Origin: Woeseiaceae bacterium
GTDB taxonomy: Bacteria > Pseudomonadota > Gammaproteobacteria > Steroidobacterales > Woeseiaceae
Length of the DNA: 42,933 bases
Reading direction: 5' to 3'
Assembly: GCA_024640315.1 (NCBI GenBank)
Contig: JAHEFF010000029.1
Coordinates: forward strand, 1 to 42,933
Shown here: positions 36,126 through 42,933 of the stretch, piece after piece
Numbering within the stretch: position 1 is the first letter of the stretch
Layout: the number at the start of each line of letters is the position of its first letter
The notes under the pieces: generated by a model
The model's input: only the letters and a program-made list of their open reading frames with translations
What the model was told of the DNA's origin: nothing
Databases searched by the model: none
Made by a program: the position numbers and the translations under genes

Positions 36126-38065
36126 CCGCGGTTGAGGCGATTTCCGACCAGGTCGTCCACTACGGCGGGGTCTGCCAACGTCGACGTATCCCCCAGGTTC
36201 TCGTAGTCGTTCTCCGCAACCTTGCGCAATATTCGGCGCATGATCTTGCCAGAACGCGTCTTCGGCAAACCGGGCGCCCACTGAATAAAGTCCGGGGTTG
36301 CGATCGGTCCAATTTCTTTCCTGACCCATTGCCGTAACTCGGCGAGGAGCTCATCGGTCGCGACAACACCCTCCATCAGGGTCACGTATGCGTAGATGCC
36401 CTGCCCTTTTATATCGTGCGGGCACCCAACCACTGCCGCTTCCGCAACGTCCTTGTGCGCAACAAGCGCGCTTTCAACCTCGGCGGTGCCCATCCGGTGA
36501 CCGGATACGTTCAATACGTCATCGACGCGACCCGTGATCCAGTAGTAACCGTCTTCATCCCGCAAAACGCCATCGCCGGCAAAATACATGCCCTTGTATG
36601 TAGAAAAGTAGGTTTCGACAAAACGCTGATGGTCTCCATAGACCGTGCGCATTTGCCCGGGCCAGCTGTCCAGGATGGCGAGATTGCCTGCGGACTTGCC
36701 CTCCATGACATTGCCGTCACTATCGACAACTGCCGGCTGAATGCCAAAAAACGGCTTCGTAGCAGATCCCGGCTTGAGCGGGGTCGCGCCGGGTAGCGGG
36801 CTGATCAGGATGCCACCGGTCTCCGTCTGCCACCATGTATCGACGATCGGACAGCGCTCATCGCCGACCACGTGGTAATACCACTCCCACGCCTCCGGGT
36901 TGATCGGCTCGCCGACCGTGCCGAGCAAACGAAGACTCTTGCGAGAGGTTTTCCTGACTGGTTCGTCACCCTCGCGCATGAGCGCACGAATCGCCGTCGG
37001 CGCCGTGTAGAAAATATTGACGTCGTGTTTGTCGCAGACTTCCCAAAATCTTGACGCGGACGGGTAATTCGGCACGCCCTCGAACATCAGGGTGACCGCG
37101 CCATTAGCCAGTGGTCCGTAGACAATATAGCTGTGACCGGTAACCCAGCCGACATCCGCTGTGCACCAGTAAATATCACCCGGGTGGTAGTCGAATACGT
37201 ACTGATGCGTGAGCGAGGCATACACCATGTATCCGCCGGTGGTGTGCAAAACGCCTTTGGGCTTGCCTGTTGAGCCTGACGTGTAAAGAATGAATAGCGG
37301 GTCCTCGGCATTCATCTCCTCACATGGACTGACCGCATCGACCTCCGCTTCCAGCTCATGAAGCCACGCGTCCCGGCCATCGACCCACTCAATGTCAGCG
37401 CCTGCGTGCCGGACAACCAGCACCTTTTCGAGCGTAGTGACATTCGGGTTCTGCGCGGCCTTGTCCACATTTGCCTTCAGCGGAATGGCCTTTGCGCCAC
37501 GAACGCCCTGGTCCGCTGTAATCACGATGTTGGACTCGCAATCGTGAATACGACCCGCCAATGCATCCGGAGAAAACCCGCCAAAGACGACCGAGTGCAC
37601 GGCCCCGATGCGCGCGCATGCCAGCATAGCGACGGCCGCCTCGGGAATCATGGGCATATAAATCGTAATGCGGTCGCCTTTTTGCGCCCCGAGTTTTTTC
37701 AGTACATTCGCGAATCGGCAAACCCGCTCATGCAGTTCCCGATAGGTGATTTTCAGATCGACCGAAGGGTCGTCGCCTTCCCAGATAATGGCGACGTCGT
37801 CGCCCTTGGCTTCCAGGTGTCGGTCAACGCAGTTGTAGCAGGCGTTCAGTGTGCCATCGTTATACCAGCGTATGTGCAGGTCGTCTTTGGCAAAGGAAAC
37901 ATCCTTTACCTGTGTAAATGGTTTGATCCAGTCGATGCGGCTGGCCTGCTCCGCCCAAAAGCCTTCGTTGTCTTCGATTGAATACCGGTACATTTCCTCG
38001 TAGCCGGCCTGATCTATCAATGCCCGCTCGGCAATTTCCGCTGGAACCTCGTATGTCTTCGTCAT
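36122..38065 (-). CDS. acs: Acetyl-CoA synthetase
   Basis: Acs activates acetate to acetyl-CoA via acetyl-AMP. The 647-residue protein has the AMP-forming signature [27 protein letters not shown], the [18 protein letters not shown] hinge and the [15 protein letters not shown] motif whose lysine is the usual reversible acetylation site. The length is that of true Acs. It starts 25 bases after the CitE-like gene and is last of a MaoC-CitE-Acs series. An HDAC-family deacetylase elsewhere in the window could be relevant to Acs deacetylation, but that is only a suggestion. Confidence 0.96.
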   Translation of the reverse strand: MTKTYEVPAEIAERALIDQAGYEEMYRYSIEDNEGFWAEQASRIDWIKPFTQVKDVSFAKDDLHIRWYNDGTLNACYNCVDRHLEAKGDDVAIIWEGDDPSVDLKITYRELHERVCRFANVLKKLGAQKGDRITIYMPMIPEAAVAMLACARIGAVHSVVFGGFSPDALAGRIHDCESNIVITADQGVRGAKAIPLKANVDKAAQNPNVTTLEKVLVVRHAGADIEWVDGRDAWLHELEAEVDAVSPCEEMNAEDPLFILYTSGSTGKPKGVLHTTGGYMVYASLTHQYVFDYHPGDIYWCTADVGWVTGHSYIVYGPLANGAVTLMFEGVPNYPSASRFWEVCDKHDVNIFYTAPTAIRALMREGDEPVRKTSRKSLRLLGTVGEPINPEAWEWYYHVVGDERCPIVDTWWQTETGGILISPLPGATPLKPGSATKPFFGIQPAVVDSDGNVMEGKSAGNLAILDSWPGQMRTVYGDHQRFVETYFSTYKGMYFAGDGVLRDEDGYYWITGRVDDVLNVSGHRMGTAEVESALVAHKDVAEAAVVGCPHDIKGQGIYAYVTLMEGVVATDELLAELRQWVRKEIGPIATPDFIQWAPGLPKTRSGKIMRRILRKVAENDYENLGDTSTLADPAVVDDLVGNRLNRG

Positions 38066-38090
38066 CGGTTTCTCTTTTTTGGCGCTGGCG

Positions 38091-38957
38091 CTAGTTCAGT
38101 CGCGCCGCTGTTTTAAGAATTCTTTTTGCCTGCAGCCAGTGCGGCCGGTCGATCATTTCGCCATCCATCCCCAGAGCACCGGCGTCGGGATTTTCGGCAA
38201 ATAAACCAACAATCCGTTCGGCTCGCGCGATTTCCTCCGCGGAGGGCCGAAACGCCTCGTTGATCACGTCTACTTGTTCCGGATGAATAGCCAGCATACC
38301 TTCGAAACCATCGCGGCGGGCGTTGCAGGCGTAATGTGCAAGCCCTTCAAGATCCTTGAAATCGGTGTAAACCGTATCGACCGCCGGAACACCCGCGGCA
38401 CTGGCTGCAAAGAGGCATAGCGAACGCGCCAGTTCATAAGGTGCCAGCCAGCGACCGTCGGTGTCGCGGCATGCCGTCGCACCCACGGCAGCACTCAAGT
38501 CCTCGGCACCCCAGGTCAGGCCGGCCAATCGAGGTGTCGCGTCAGCGTAGTCCTGCATGTGAAATAACGCCGACGGGCGTTCGGTCGCCACCGGCAGGAT
38601 CTTCGTCCGACCTGGCGGAATATTGTTTTCCTGCTCCAGCACTTCCAGCAACTTTGCGAGCTGGTTTGCGTCCCTGGCGCCCCTGGGTTTCGGCAGCACA
38701 ATGCCGAATGGCGCGGCGGGCATGATCTCGCGCAAGTCATCAAGCGCATCGCTGGTGTCGAGCGGATTAATTCGCACCCAGAGTTCGGCTGCAAAGCCTT
38801 CTGCAATAAAACCCCGGGCTATCTGCCGGGCCGCCTTCTTTGCCGAAGCTGCGACAGAATCCTCGAGATCGAGAATTAGCGCATCGGCGTTGACCCCCCT
38901 GGCTTTCGCGAGTTTCTTTTCGCTGTCGGCCGGGACAAAAAGGAGGCTGCGGCTCAC
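38091..38957 (-). CDS. CitE-like acyl-CoA lyase (HpcH/HpaI superfamily)
   Basis: The protein (288 residues) belongs to the CitE/malyl-CoA/citramalyl-CoA lyase family. Visible features are [27 protein letters not shown] (metal-binding), [32 protein letters not shown] and a C-terminal [17 protein letters not shown] 38957 overlaps the MaoC stop as GTGA and gives a family-like N-terminus; ATG 38993 would add 12 residues and overlap MaoC by 40 bases. Paired with a MaoC-type hydratase it resembles the Ich-Ccl pair of itaconate degradation or the Rv2499c-Rv2498c pair of mycobacteria, so a (citra)malyl-CoA lyase role is plausible. Confidence 0.88.
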   Translation of the reverse strand: MSRSLLFVPADSEKKLAKARGVNADALILDLEDSVAASAKKAARQIARGFIAEGFAAELWVRINPLDTSDALDDLREIMPAAPFGIVLPKPRGARDANQLAKLLEVLEQENNIPPGRTKILPVATERPSALFHMQDYADATPRLAGLTWGAEDLSAAVGATACRDTDGRWLAPYELARSLCLFAASAAGVPAVDTVYTDFKDLEGLAHYACNARRDGFEGMLAIHPEQVDVINEAFRPSAEEIARAERIVGLFAENPDAGALGMDGEMIDRPHWLQAKRILKTAARLN

Positions 38958-39406
38958 CCCGGCTTCCGCAACATCAGGGCCGACCGCCGGCATTCACCAA
39001 CCAGCTCATCGTGCTGATTGTAGGCACGATGCGCAAAAGTGACGATGCCGTTATCCGGGCGCGAACGGCTCTCGCGAAGGTCAACGACCTCGGACTGGAT
39101 ATGAATGGTGTCGCCGTGGAACAACGGCTTTGGGAAGCGCACCTCATCCCAACCCAGGTTGGCAACCGTAGTGCCAACGGTCGTATCCCCAACTGAAATG
39201 CCCACCATGAACGCAAGTGTCAGACAGCTGTTGACAATGGGCTTGCCGAATTCGGTGCCCTTCATGTATTCCGCGTCGAGGTGAAGCGGCGCCGGATTGT
39301 GGGTGAGCGCGCTGAACCAGACATTGTCGGCTTCGGTAATGGTCCGCCTGATGCCGTGTTCAAAGGTCTGCCCGATCGAGAATTCCTCGAAATAAAGTCC
39401 TGACAT
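38954..39406 (-). CDS. MaoC-family acyl-CoA hydratase
   Basis: From ATG 39406 the 150-residue protein is a single hotdog-fold MaoC domain: SGLYFEEFSIGQTFEHGIRRTITEADN, FSALTHNPAPLHLDAEYMKGTEFGKPIVNS (with the D...H hydratase residues) and GDTIHIQSEVVDLRES. An ATG ten codons upstream at 39436 is possible, but GGACGGG precedes the inner one and the family starts there. It opens the MaoC-CitE-Acs group; stop and next start overlap as GTGA. The likely reaction is hydration of an enoyl-CoA such as mesaconyl- or itaconyl-CoA; the true substrate is not shown by the sequence. Confidence 0.88.
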   Translation of the reverse strand: MSGLYFEEFSIGQTFEHGIRRTITEADNVWFSALTHNPAPLHLDAEYMKGTEFGKPIVNSCLTLAFMVGISVGDTTVGTTVANLGWDEVRFPKPLFHGDTIHIQSEVVDLRESRSRPDNGIVTFAHRAYNQHDELVGECRRSALMLRKPG

Positions 39407-39442
39407 TTGCCCGTCCGCTTTGAATTGAGCCTGCATAATAGG

Positions 39443-39473
39443 AAAACGCCCGCCCTGTCACCAGAGCGAGCGT
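39443..39473 (-). terminator. Intrinsic terminator after the aldo/keto reductase gene
   Basis: On the minus strand ACGCTCGCTCT and AGGGCGGGCGT pair over 11 positions (two G-U) around the loop GGTGAC, followed by TTTTCC. It lies about 22 bases after the reductase stop and just before the MaoC gene, so it separates the two transcription units. Confidence 0.75.
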
Positions 39474-39494
39474 CATATTAACGGCTTTACTGAG

Positions 39495-40445
39495 CTATGC
39501 AGACGGCAAAGCGTCTACAAATTCCGCCATTCGCCGGCGCGTCGCTTCATCGGGCAAGTCACCGAAAGCCGCGCCAATATTGTCCAGCATGTTTTCGGGC
39601 TTGCTCGTCGCCGGCGTAACACAGGTAATCGCCGGATGGGAAATTACATACTTGATGAAGAACTTGCCCCAGGTATCGGCGCCAAACTCCTGCGCCCAGT
39701 CGGGCACCTCGAGTCCCCTGACCCGGGCCCACAGACGAGTGCGTCCAAATGGTACGTACGCGAGAACCCCAATACCCAACTCCTGGGCCAGCGGTAAAAC
39801 GGATTCGGCCGACTCGCGATTATCGACCGCATAGTCAACACCGATGAAGTCGACGGATTCGTCACGCATGACTTGCTCCAGGTCAGGATAACGCGAGGAA
39901 CTCGTCGACGTAACACCAATGTAGCGAACCCTGCCCTCTTCTTTCAGGTCTTTTAAAATCCCCATCTGTGTCGGCACGTCACCCAGGTTGTGTACCTGGA
40001 TAAGGTCGATCGGATCCTTGCCGATGTACTCGAACGAACGATCGATCTGCGCACGAGCGGCAGCCGGATCTGCAGATCCACCACCTCGTGGCGCCACGTT
40101 CACCTTGGTTGCCCAGAACACTTTTTCCTGCAGGCCAAGGTCCTGCACGATTTGCCCTGCGACTTCTTCCGAAGCCCCGTAGCCGGGCGCCGTGTCGAAT
40201 ACAGTGCCGCCGTTTTCCACAAGCGTCTGCAGAACTCCCCGCAAAGCGGTCACGTCGTCGCTTTGGGCTACGGTTCGAAAGGTAGCCGAGCTACCAAGAC
40301 CCACAACCGGCAACTCCTCACCGGTGACCGGAATAGCGCGTTTGATAATGTCGCCTGCTTCGAGAGCCCGCAACAAACTGGCAGGAAAAGCGCAGGCTGC
40401 GCCCGCCAACGCGGAATATTTCAGATAGTCCCTTCGGCTCAGCAT
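39495..40445 (-). CDS. Tat-exported aldo/keto reductase
   Basis: The 316-residue protein starts with a twin-arginine signal, SRRDYLKYSALAGAACAF, fitting the consensus S-R-R-x-F/Y-L-K. The remainder is an aldo/keto reductase TIM barrel with the catalytic tetrad: Asp and Tyr in FDTAPGYG, Lys in WATKVN and His in LIQVHNLGD. Enzymes of this family normally use cytosolic NAD(P)H, so export is unusual and raises the question of the electron source. ATG 40445 (GGAG six bases before) is preferred to ATG 40457, which also gives the Tat motif. An intrinsic terminator follows the stop. Substrate unknown. Confidence 0.9.
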   Translation of the reverse strand: MLSRRDYLKYSALAGAACAFPASLLRALEAGDIIKRAIPVTGEELPVVGLGSSATFRTVAQSDDVTALRGVLQTLVENGGTVFDTAPGYGASEEVAGQIVQDLGLQEKVFWATKVNVAPRGGGSADPAAARAQIDRSFEYIGKDPIDLIQVHNLGDVPTQMGILKDLKEEGRVRYIGVTSTSSSRYPDLEQVMRDESVDFIGVDYAVDNRESAESVLPLAQELGIGVLAYVPFGRTRLWARVRGLEVPDWAQEFGADTWGKFFIKYVISHPAITCVTPATSKPENMLDNIGAAFGDLPDEATRRRMAEFVDALPSA

Positions 40446-40484
40446 GTTGATCTCCATTGAGAGGCTGGTCGTTCGTCGTAATGC

Positions 40485-40503
40485 CCGATTAATCGGTGCT
40501 CAA
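40485..40503 (-). promoter_or_regulatory. Palindrome in the aldo/keto reductase promoter
   Basis: CCGATTAATCGG (40485-40496) is a perfect 12-bp palindrome. On the minus strand a TTGAGC -35-like hexamer (40498-40503) precedes it and TACGAC follows 17 bases later, so the palindrome fills the -35/-10 spacer. It looks like an operator, but the -10 is weak and the regulator is unknown. Confidence 0.4.
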
Positions 40504-40562
40504 GTTTCATCGACCCTCCCGGATATGGCAAGTTCCCGCGATCCGGAATGGGTAAAGAATTG

Positions 40563-41795
40563 TCAGGCGCGTGCCTGTATTAATTCGACAAAAGGCTCGA
40601 GTTTTTCCGCAGTTACATGGTCCATCACCACAATCTTGTACCAGGCCGGGTTATCGTGATTGTCGGGAACGAGCCAGTGACTCGCGGCCTGCTCCCTGGT
40701 TATCGATTGACTTCTGATGGCAACAATATTGGAGTTCGGATGACGAAAATAGGCAACGCCAATATCGTCAAGCCGGCTGCAGAGCCAGCGGGTCCTTTCC
40801 TGCAACAACATAATCTTCTCTCGCCAGCCGTCGGGGCCATTCTTCATCAGAATCATCCAGACAGCGATCGCGTTAGCGCCGGAGCGGCTGCCGATCAATG
40901 TGTAATCCTGGCCTTCGACATAGCTCGCTTCTTTCGTCACGGCAAACCGCATCAGACCCTTACGGGCCAGGAATATTCCTGTGCCATATGGCGCTTGCAA
41001 CATCTTGTGTGCGTCCAGCGTCACCGAACTGACATCCGGATTCGAAAAATTCAATGCGACGTTTCCGCCTGAGAATGGACTGTAAAAGCCGCCGAACGCC
41101 GCATCGACATGCACCCTGAATTCAGCACCGGCAGATCTGATTGCATCTACATAACACTTAGTGTCATCGACCGAGCCGAACATCGTCGTCATCATGTTGG
41201 CAACGACAATAAAATATTTTTTCCCCACGCCGACGAGTCTTCTTGTCGCATCCCCGGCAGCAGCCGCGGTGACGGACCTCGTGTCTTCTTCCACCTCGAT
41301 CTTTGCGACAGTGATCGACAGTATATTGGCAGCTTTGTCCACTGAATAATGGCTGTCACTGCTACAAAGGATGCAAATCTCGTCCAGGGAGGCACCGAAT
41401 TCGGTGATGAACAGGTTTCGGTAAATCCAGAGGGCCTGGATGTTAGCCTCGGTGCCACCCGACGCCACATATCCATCCTGCTGCCCGGGTTCTCCGCCGA
41501 AAATGTCGCTGGCGCAAATTTCAATCAGCTCTCGCTCGATTTCCTGTGTGCCTTCGAAAAACGGTTCCGAGAGCTCCAGCGTATGACAGCCGATATGATT
41601 CGGATTCTCCATCAGGGTCGAGAGGAAGGGAGCGTCTTTCAGGAAAGTCGCGTCCCGGTGAAAGACCTTCTCGTCCAGCCGGGAGCCGGGAACGCCGAAG
41701 ACCGTCTCTTTCTCATAATTGACGTTTCGTGCGAGCGCATCGAAAACACGCGCCTTAAGTTCGTCATCTGATTTCTTGATCCAGATCTTGGTCAT
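40563..41795 (-). CDS. Group II PLP-dependent decarboxylase
   Basis: The 410-residue protein belongs to the group II amino-acid decarboxylases (glutamate, aspartate, tyrosine, histidine-type). It has DGYVASGGTEANIQALW, SSDSHYSVDKAANI, VHVDAAFGGFYSPF and the PLP lysine in SVTLDAHKMLQAPYGTG. It is shorter than E. coli Gad (466) and resembles the compact MfnA/aspartate-decarboxylase-like branch, so the substrate is not clear. ATG 41795 gives a normal start MTKIWIKKSDDEL; the frame runs upstream to a TTG at 41864, giving a proline-rich, non-family extension. It sits between the reductase gene and the ParE-like fragment. No paired antiporter is seen. Confidence 0.88.
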   Translation of the reverse strand: MTKIWIKKSDDELKARVFDALARNVNYEKETVFGVPGSRLDEKVFHRDATFLKDAPFLSTLMENPNHIGCHTLELSEPFFEGTQEIERELIEICASDIFGGEPGQQDGYVASGGTEANIQALWIYRNLFITEFGASLDEICILCSSDSHYSVDKAANILSITVAKIEVEEDTRSVTAAAAGDATRRLVGVGKKYFIVVANMMTTMFGSVDDTKCYVDAIRSAGAEFRVHVDAAFGGFYSPFSGGNVALNFSNPDVSSVTLDAHKMLQAPYGTGIFLARKGLMRFAVTKEASYVEGQDYTLIGSRSGANAIAVWMILMKNGPDGWREKIMLLQERTRWLCSRLDDIGVAYFRHPNSNIVAIRSQSITREQAASHWLVPDNHDNPAWYKIVVMDHVTAEKLEPFVELIQARA

Positions 41796-41865
41796 GTAGT
41801 CGGTTCTGGTTGTGGCGGTGGAGAGAGTCCTGTGCGGAGGATGCTCTGGTGGCGTTCTGGCCAAT

Positions 41866-42081
41866 TTACCTCAATAGCCGCCACTCCAGAATAGCCTGAA
41901 AACTCCGCCGACCATCCACAATCAGCTGAATGAGCACCTCGCGACCGATGACCTCGTAGATAATCCTGTAGGGCTTGAGGTGGACCGCGCGATGGGTTTT
42001 GATAGCTAACGACCGTAATTCGGCGAGAAAGTGCCCTCGCGACTCAGAAGTCAGCTCGAGCGAGCCATTCGCCATTTTCAC
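41866..42081 (-). CDS. Short ParE/RelE-like toxin, probably N-terminally truncated
   Basis: The 71-residue product ends with the ParE/RelE toxin pattern LKPYRIIYEVIGREVLIQLIVDGRRSFQAILEWRLLR, read in pieces at residues 36-71. The normal N-terminal helices (about 25-30 residues) are missing or replaced. It starts with GTG 42081 (an inner ATG at 42075 is also possible), 26 bases after the next gene's stop. No antitoxin gene can be found on either side. It is probably a decayed or solitary toxin, not a working pair. Confidence 0.55.
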   Translation of the reverse strand: MKMANGSLELTSESRGHFLAELRSLAIKTHRAVHLKPYRIIYEVIGREVLIQLIVDGRRSFQAILEWRLLR

Positions 42082-42107
42082 CCGAGACCTTGGTATTCGA
42101 AACTGCC

Positions 42108-42767
42108 CTAATATTCGTCTTCCTCGTAGTACTCATCATCTTCGTAATACTCGTCTTCGTCATCGGACTCCATGAGCATCATCAATTCAGTACGATACTT
42201 GTCCAGTATCGCCTGTTCGGCCGCCGTCGGTTGGGGCAGACTCAGGGCGTTCTCCGCTATCGCCTCACCGTACTGGGCAGATTCTTCCATTCCCTGCTTG
42301 ATCTGCCGGTACATTTCCTCGCCCAACTGCTCACGCTGTTCCTCGATCATCGCCATCTGTTGCGCCATCTGCTCGGGCATTACTTTGGCCGCTTCGAGCA
42401 TCTGTTCACGATAGAGCATCATCGTTATGCGCACTGTCTTTCGAGCCCAATCGTCGGCGTCCAGACTGTGCGATTCGGCCCACTGAAGATATCTATCGTC
42501 ATTAAGTATTGACTCAAAGTCGATGTCCTCTTCGTATTCGTATTCATCTTCGCCGATTTCGGAGTATTCCTCCCAGAGGTCGATCAGGTTTTTCACATCA
42601 CTTTCATTGAAGCGTACATCGCCGACGAAACTGTTGACTCCTACCGACATCTTGTCGAGCTTATCAAGGGCTTCGTTTGTTGCCTGTTCCGCGTCCTGGG
42701 CGAACACGGCGATTGGCGCTGCGGCGATTAACGCTACGGCAAGCAATTTTCTTACATTCTCCATCAT
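42108..42767 (-). CDS. Secreted protein with acidic tyrosine-rich tail, unknown
   Basis: From ATG 42767 (AAGGAG nine bases upstream) the 219-residue protein has a signal peptide MMENVRKLLAVALIAAAPIAVFA. The mature part is helical and very acidic, with a glutamine/methionine/glutamate-rich coiled-coil-like central stretch (YREQMLEAAKVMPEQMAQQMAM, read in parts). It ends with a low-complexity run of Asp/Glu/Tyr (DDEYYEEDEY-like). I do not recognise a family. It is likely periplasmic; metal binding by the tail is possible but unsupported. An open frame continues upstream to 42803 but lacks a ribosome site. Confidence 0.65.
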   Translation of the reverse strand: MMENVRKLLAVALIAAAPIAVFAQDAEQATNEALDKLDKMSVGVNSFVGDVRFNESDVKNLIDLWEEYSEIGEDEYEYEEDIDFESILNDDRYLQWAESHSLDADDWARKTVRITMMLYREQMLEAAKVMPEQMAQQMAMIEEQREQLGEEMYRQIKQGMEESAQYGEAIAENALSLPQPTAAEQAILDKYRTELMMLMESDDEDEYYEDDEYYEEDEY

Positions 42768-42885
42768 TTTCTTATTCTCCTTACGGTCCTTTACCCTGCT
42801 CACTCACCACGTCGTTCTCAATTTAATCACCTACAATCCTGTCAGTAACTCGAGGAACTTACCTATACCCACTACGGCCCACGAC

Positions 42886-42933
42886 ATGAAATTGTCGGTC
42901 TTGAACGAGTGTGTTGGCTCTGTGCTCGAAAAA
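42886..42933 (+). CDS. Possible start of a rightward gene, cut by the window
   Basis: An ATG at 42886 opens a frame (MKLSVLNECVGSVLEK) that runs to the edge without a stop. No ribosome site is clear and only 16 codons are visible, so it is weak evidence. Confidence 0.2.
   Translation, partial: MKLSVLNECVGSVLEK

Overview
The window reads as a contiguous stretch of chromosome from a free-living, probably marine gammaproteobacterium. This rests on the gene families and on the conserved order glyA-nrdR-ribD-ribE-ribBX-ribH-nusB-thiL-pgpA, together with FimV/HubP, ParC/ParE, EttA, DUF1820 and a DUF3501/Fe-S/rubrerythrin cassette. The mix resembles Woeseiales/Chromatiales-type genomes, but that placement is an inference. 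The sequence is moderately GC-rich and densely coded. I see no tRNA, rRNA, insertion sequence, prophage or CRISPR array.

Layout. 0.2-2.4 kb: a FimV-like polar or peptidoglycan-associated protein, convergent with parC. 2.3-6.5 kb: parE-parC (topoisomerase IV, minus strand). 6.6-9.0 kb: a three-gene minus-strand unit, rubrerythrin, then a double-[4Fe-4S] CCG-domain protein, then DUF3501, with a palindromic operator-like site in front of it. 9.2 kb: xseB. 9.4-12.5 kb: feoA-feoB (ferrous iron uptake), divergent from a small outer-membrane beta-barrel gene, with a Fur-box-like site between them. 12.6-21.1 kb: a long minus-strand operon running from glyA through nrdR, the riboflavin genes, nusB, thiL and pgpA, and ending in a Ser/Thr kinase with a C-terminal cyclic-nucleotide-binding domain. 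21.2-22.2 kb: an HDAC-family deacetylase. 22.3-25.4 kb (plus strand): ettA, a membrane-anchored hypothetical, and a DUF4145 zinc-ribbon protein. 25.5-34.6 kb (minus strand): a small four-cysteine secreted protein, then DUF1820-purL-APC permease-lipoprotein esterase-periplasmic binding protein. 34.8-36.1 kb: an orphan type VI secretion FHA protein (TagH). 36.1-39.4 kb: a MaoC hydratase-CitE lyase-acetyl-CoA synthetase operon. 39.5-42.8 kb: a Tat-exported aldo/keto reductase, a group II PLP decarboxylase, a ParE-like toxin remnant and a secreted protein with an acidic tyrosine-rich tail.

Most of the window is housekeeping. The parts that look least described are: the rubrerythrin/CCG/DUF3501 cassette with its operator and internal hairpin; the kinase-cNMP-domain protein placed last in the riboflavin/thiamin operon; the Fur-box-linked beta-barrel opposite feoAB; the purL-APC-esterase-binding-protein cluster; the MaoC-CitE-Acs operon; and the exported aldo/keto reductase. 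All functions are read from sequence motifs; no database search was run.
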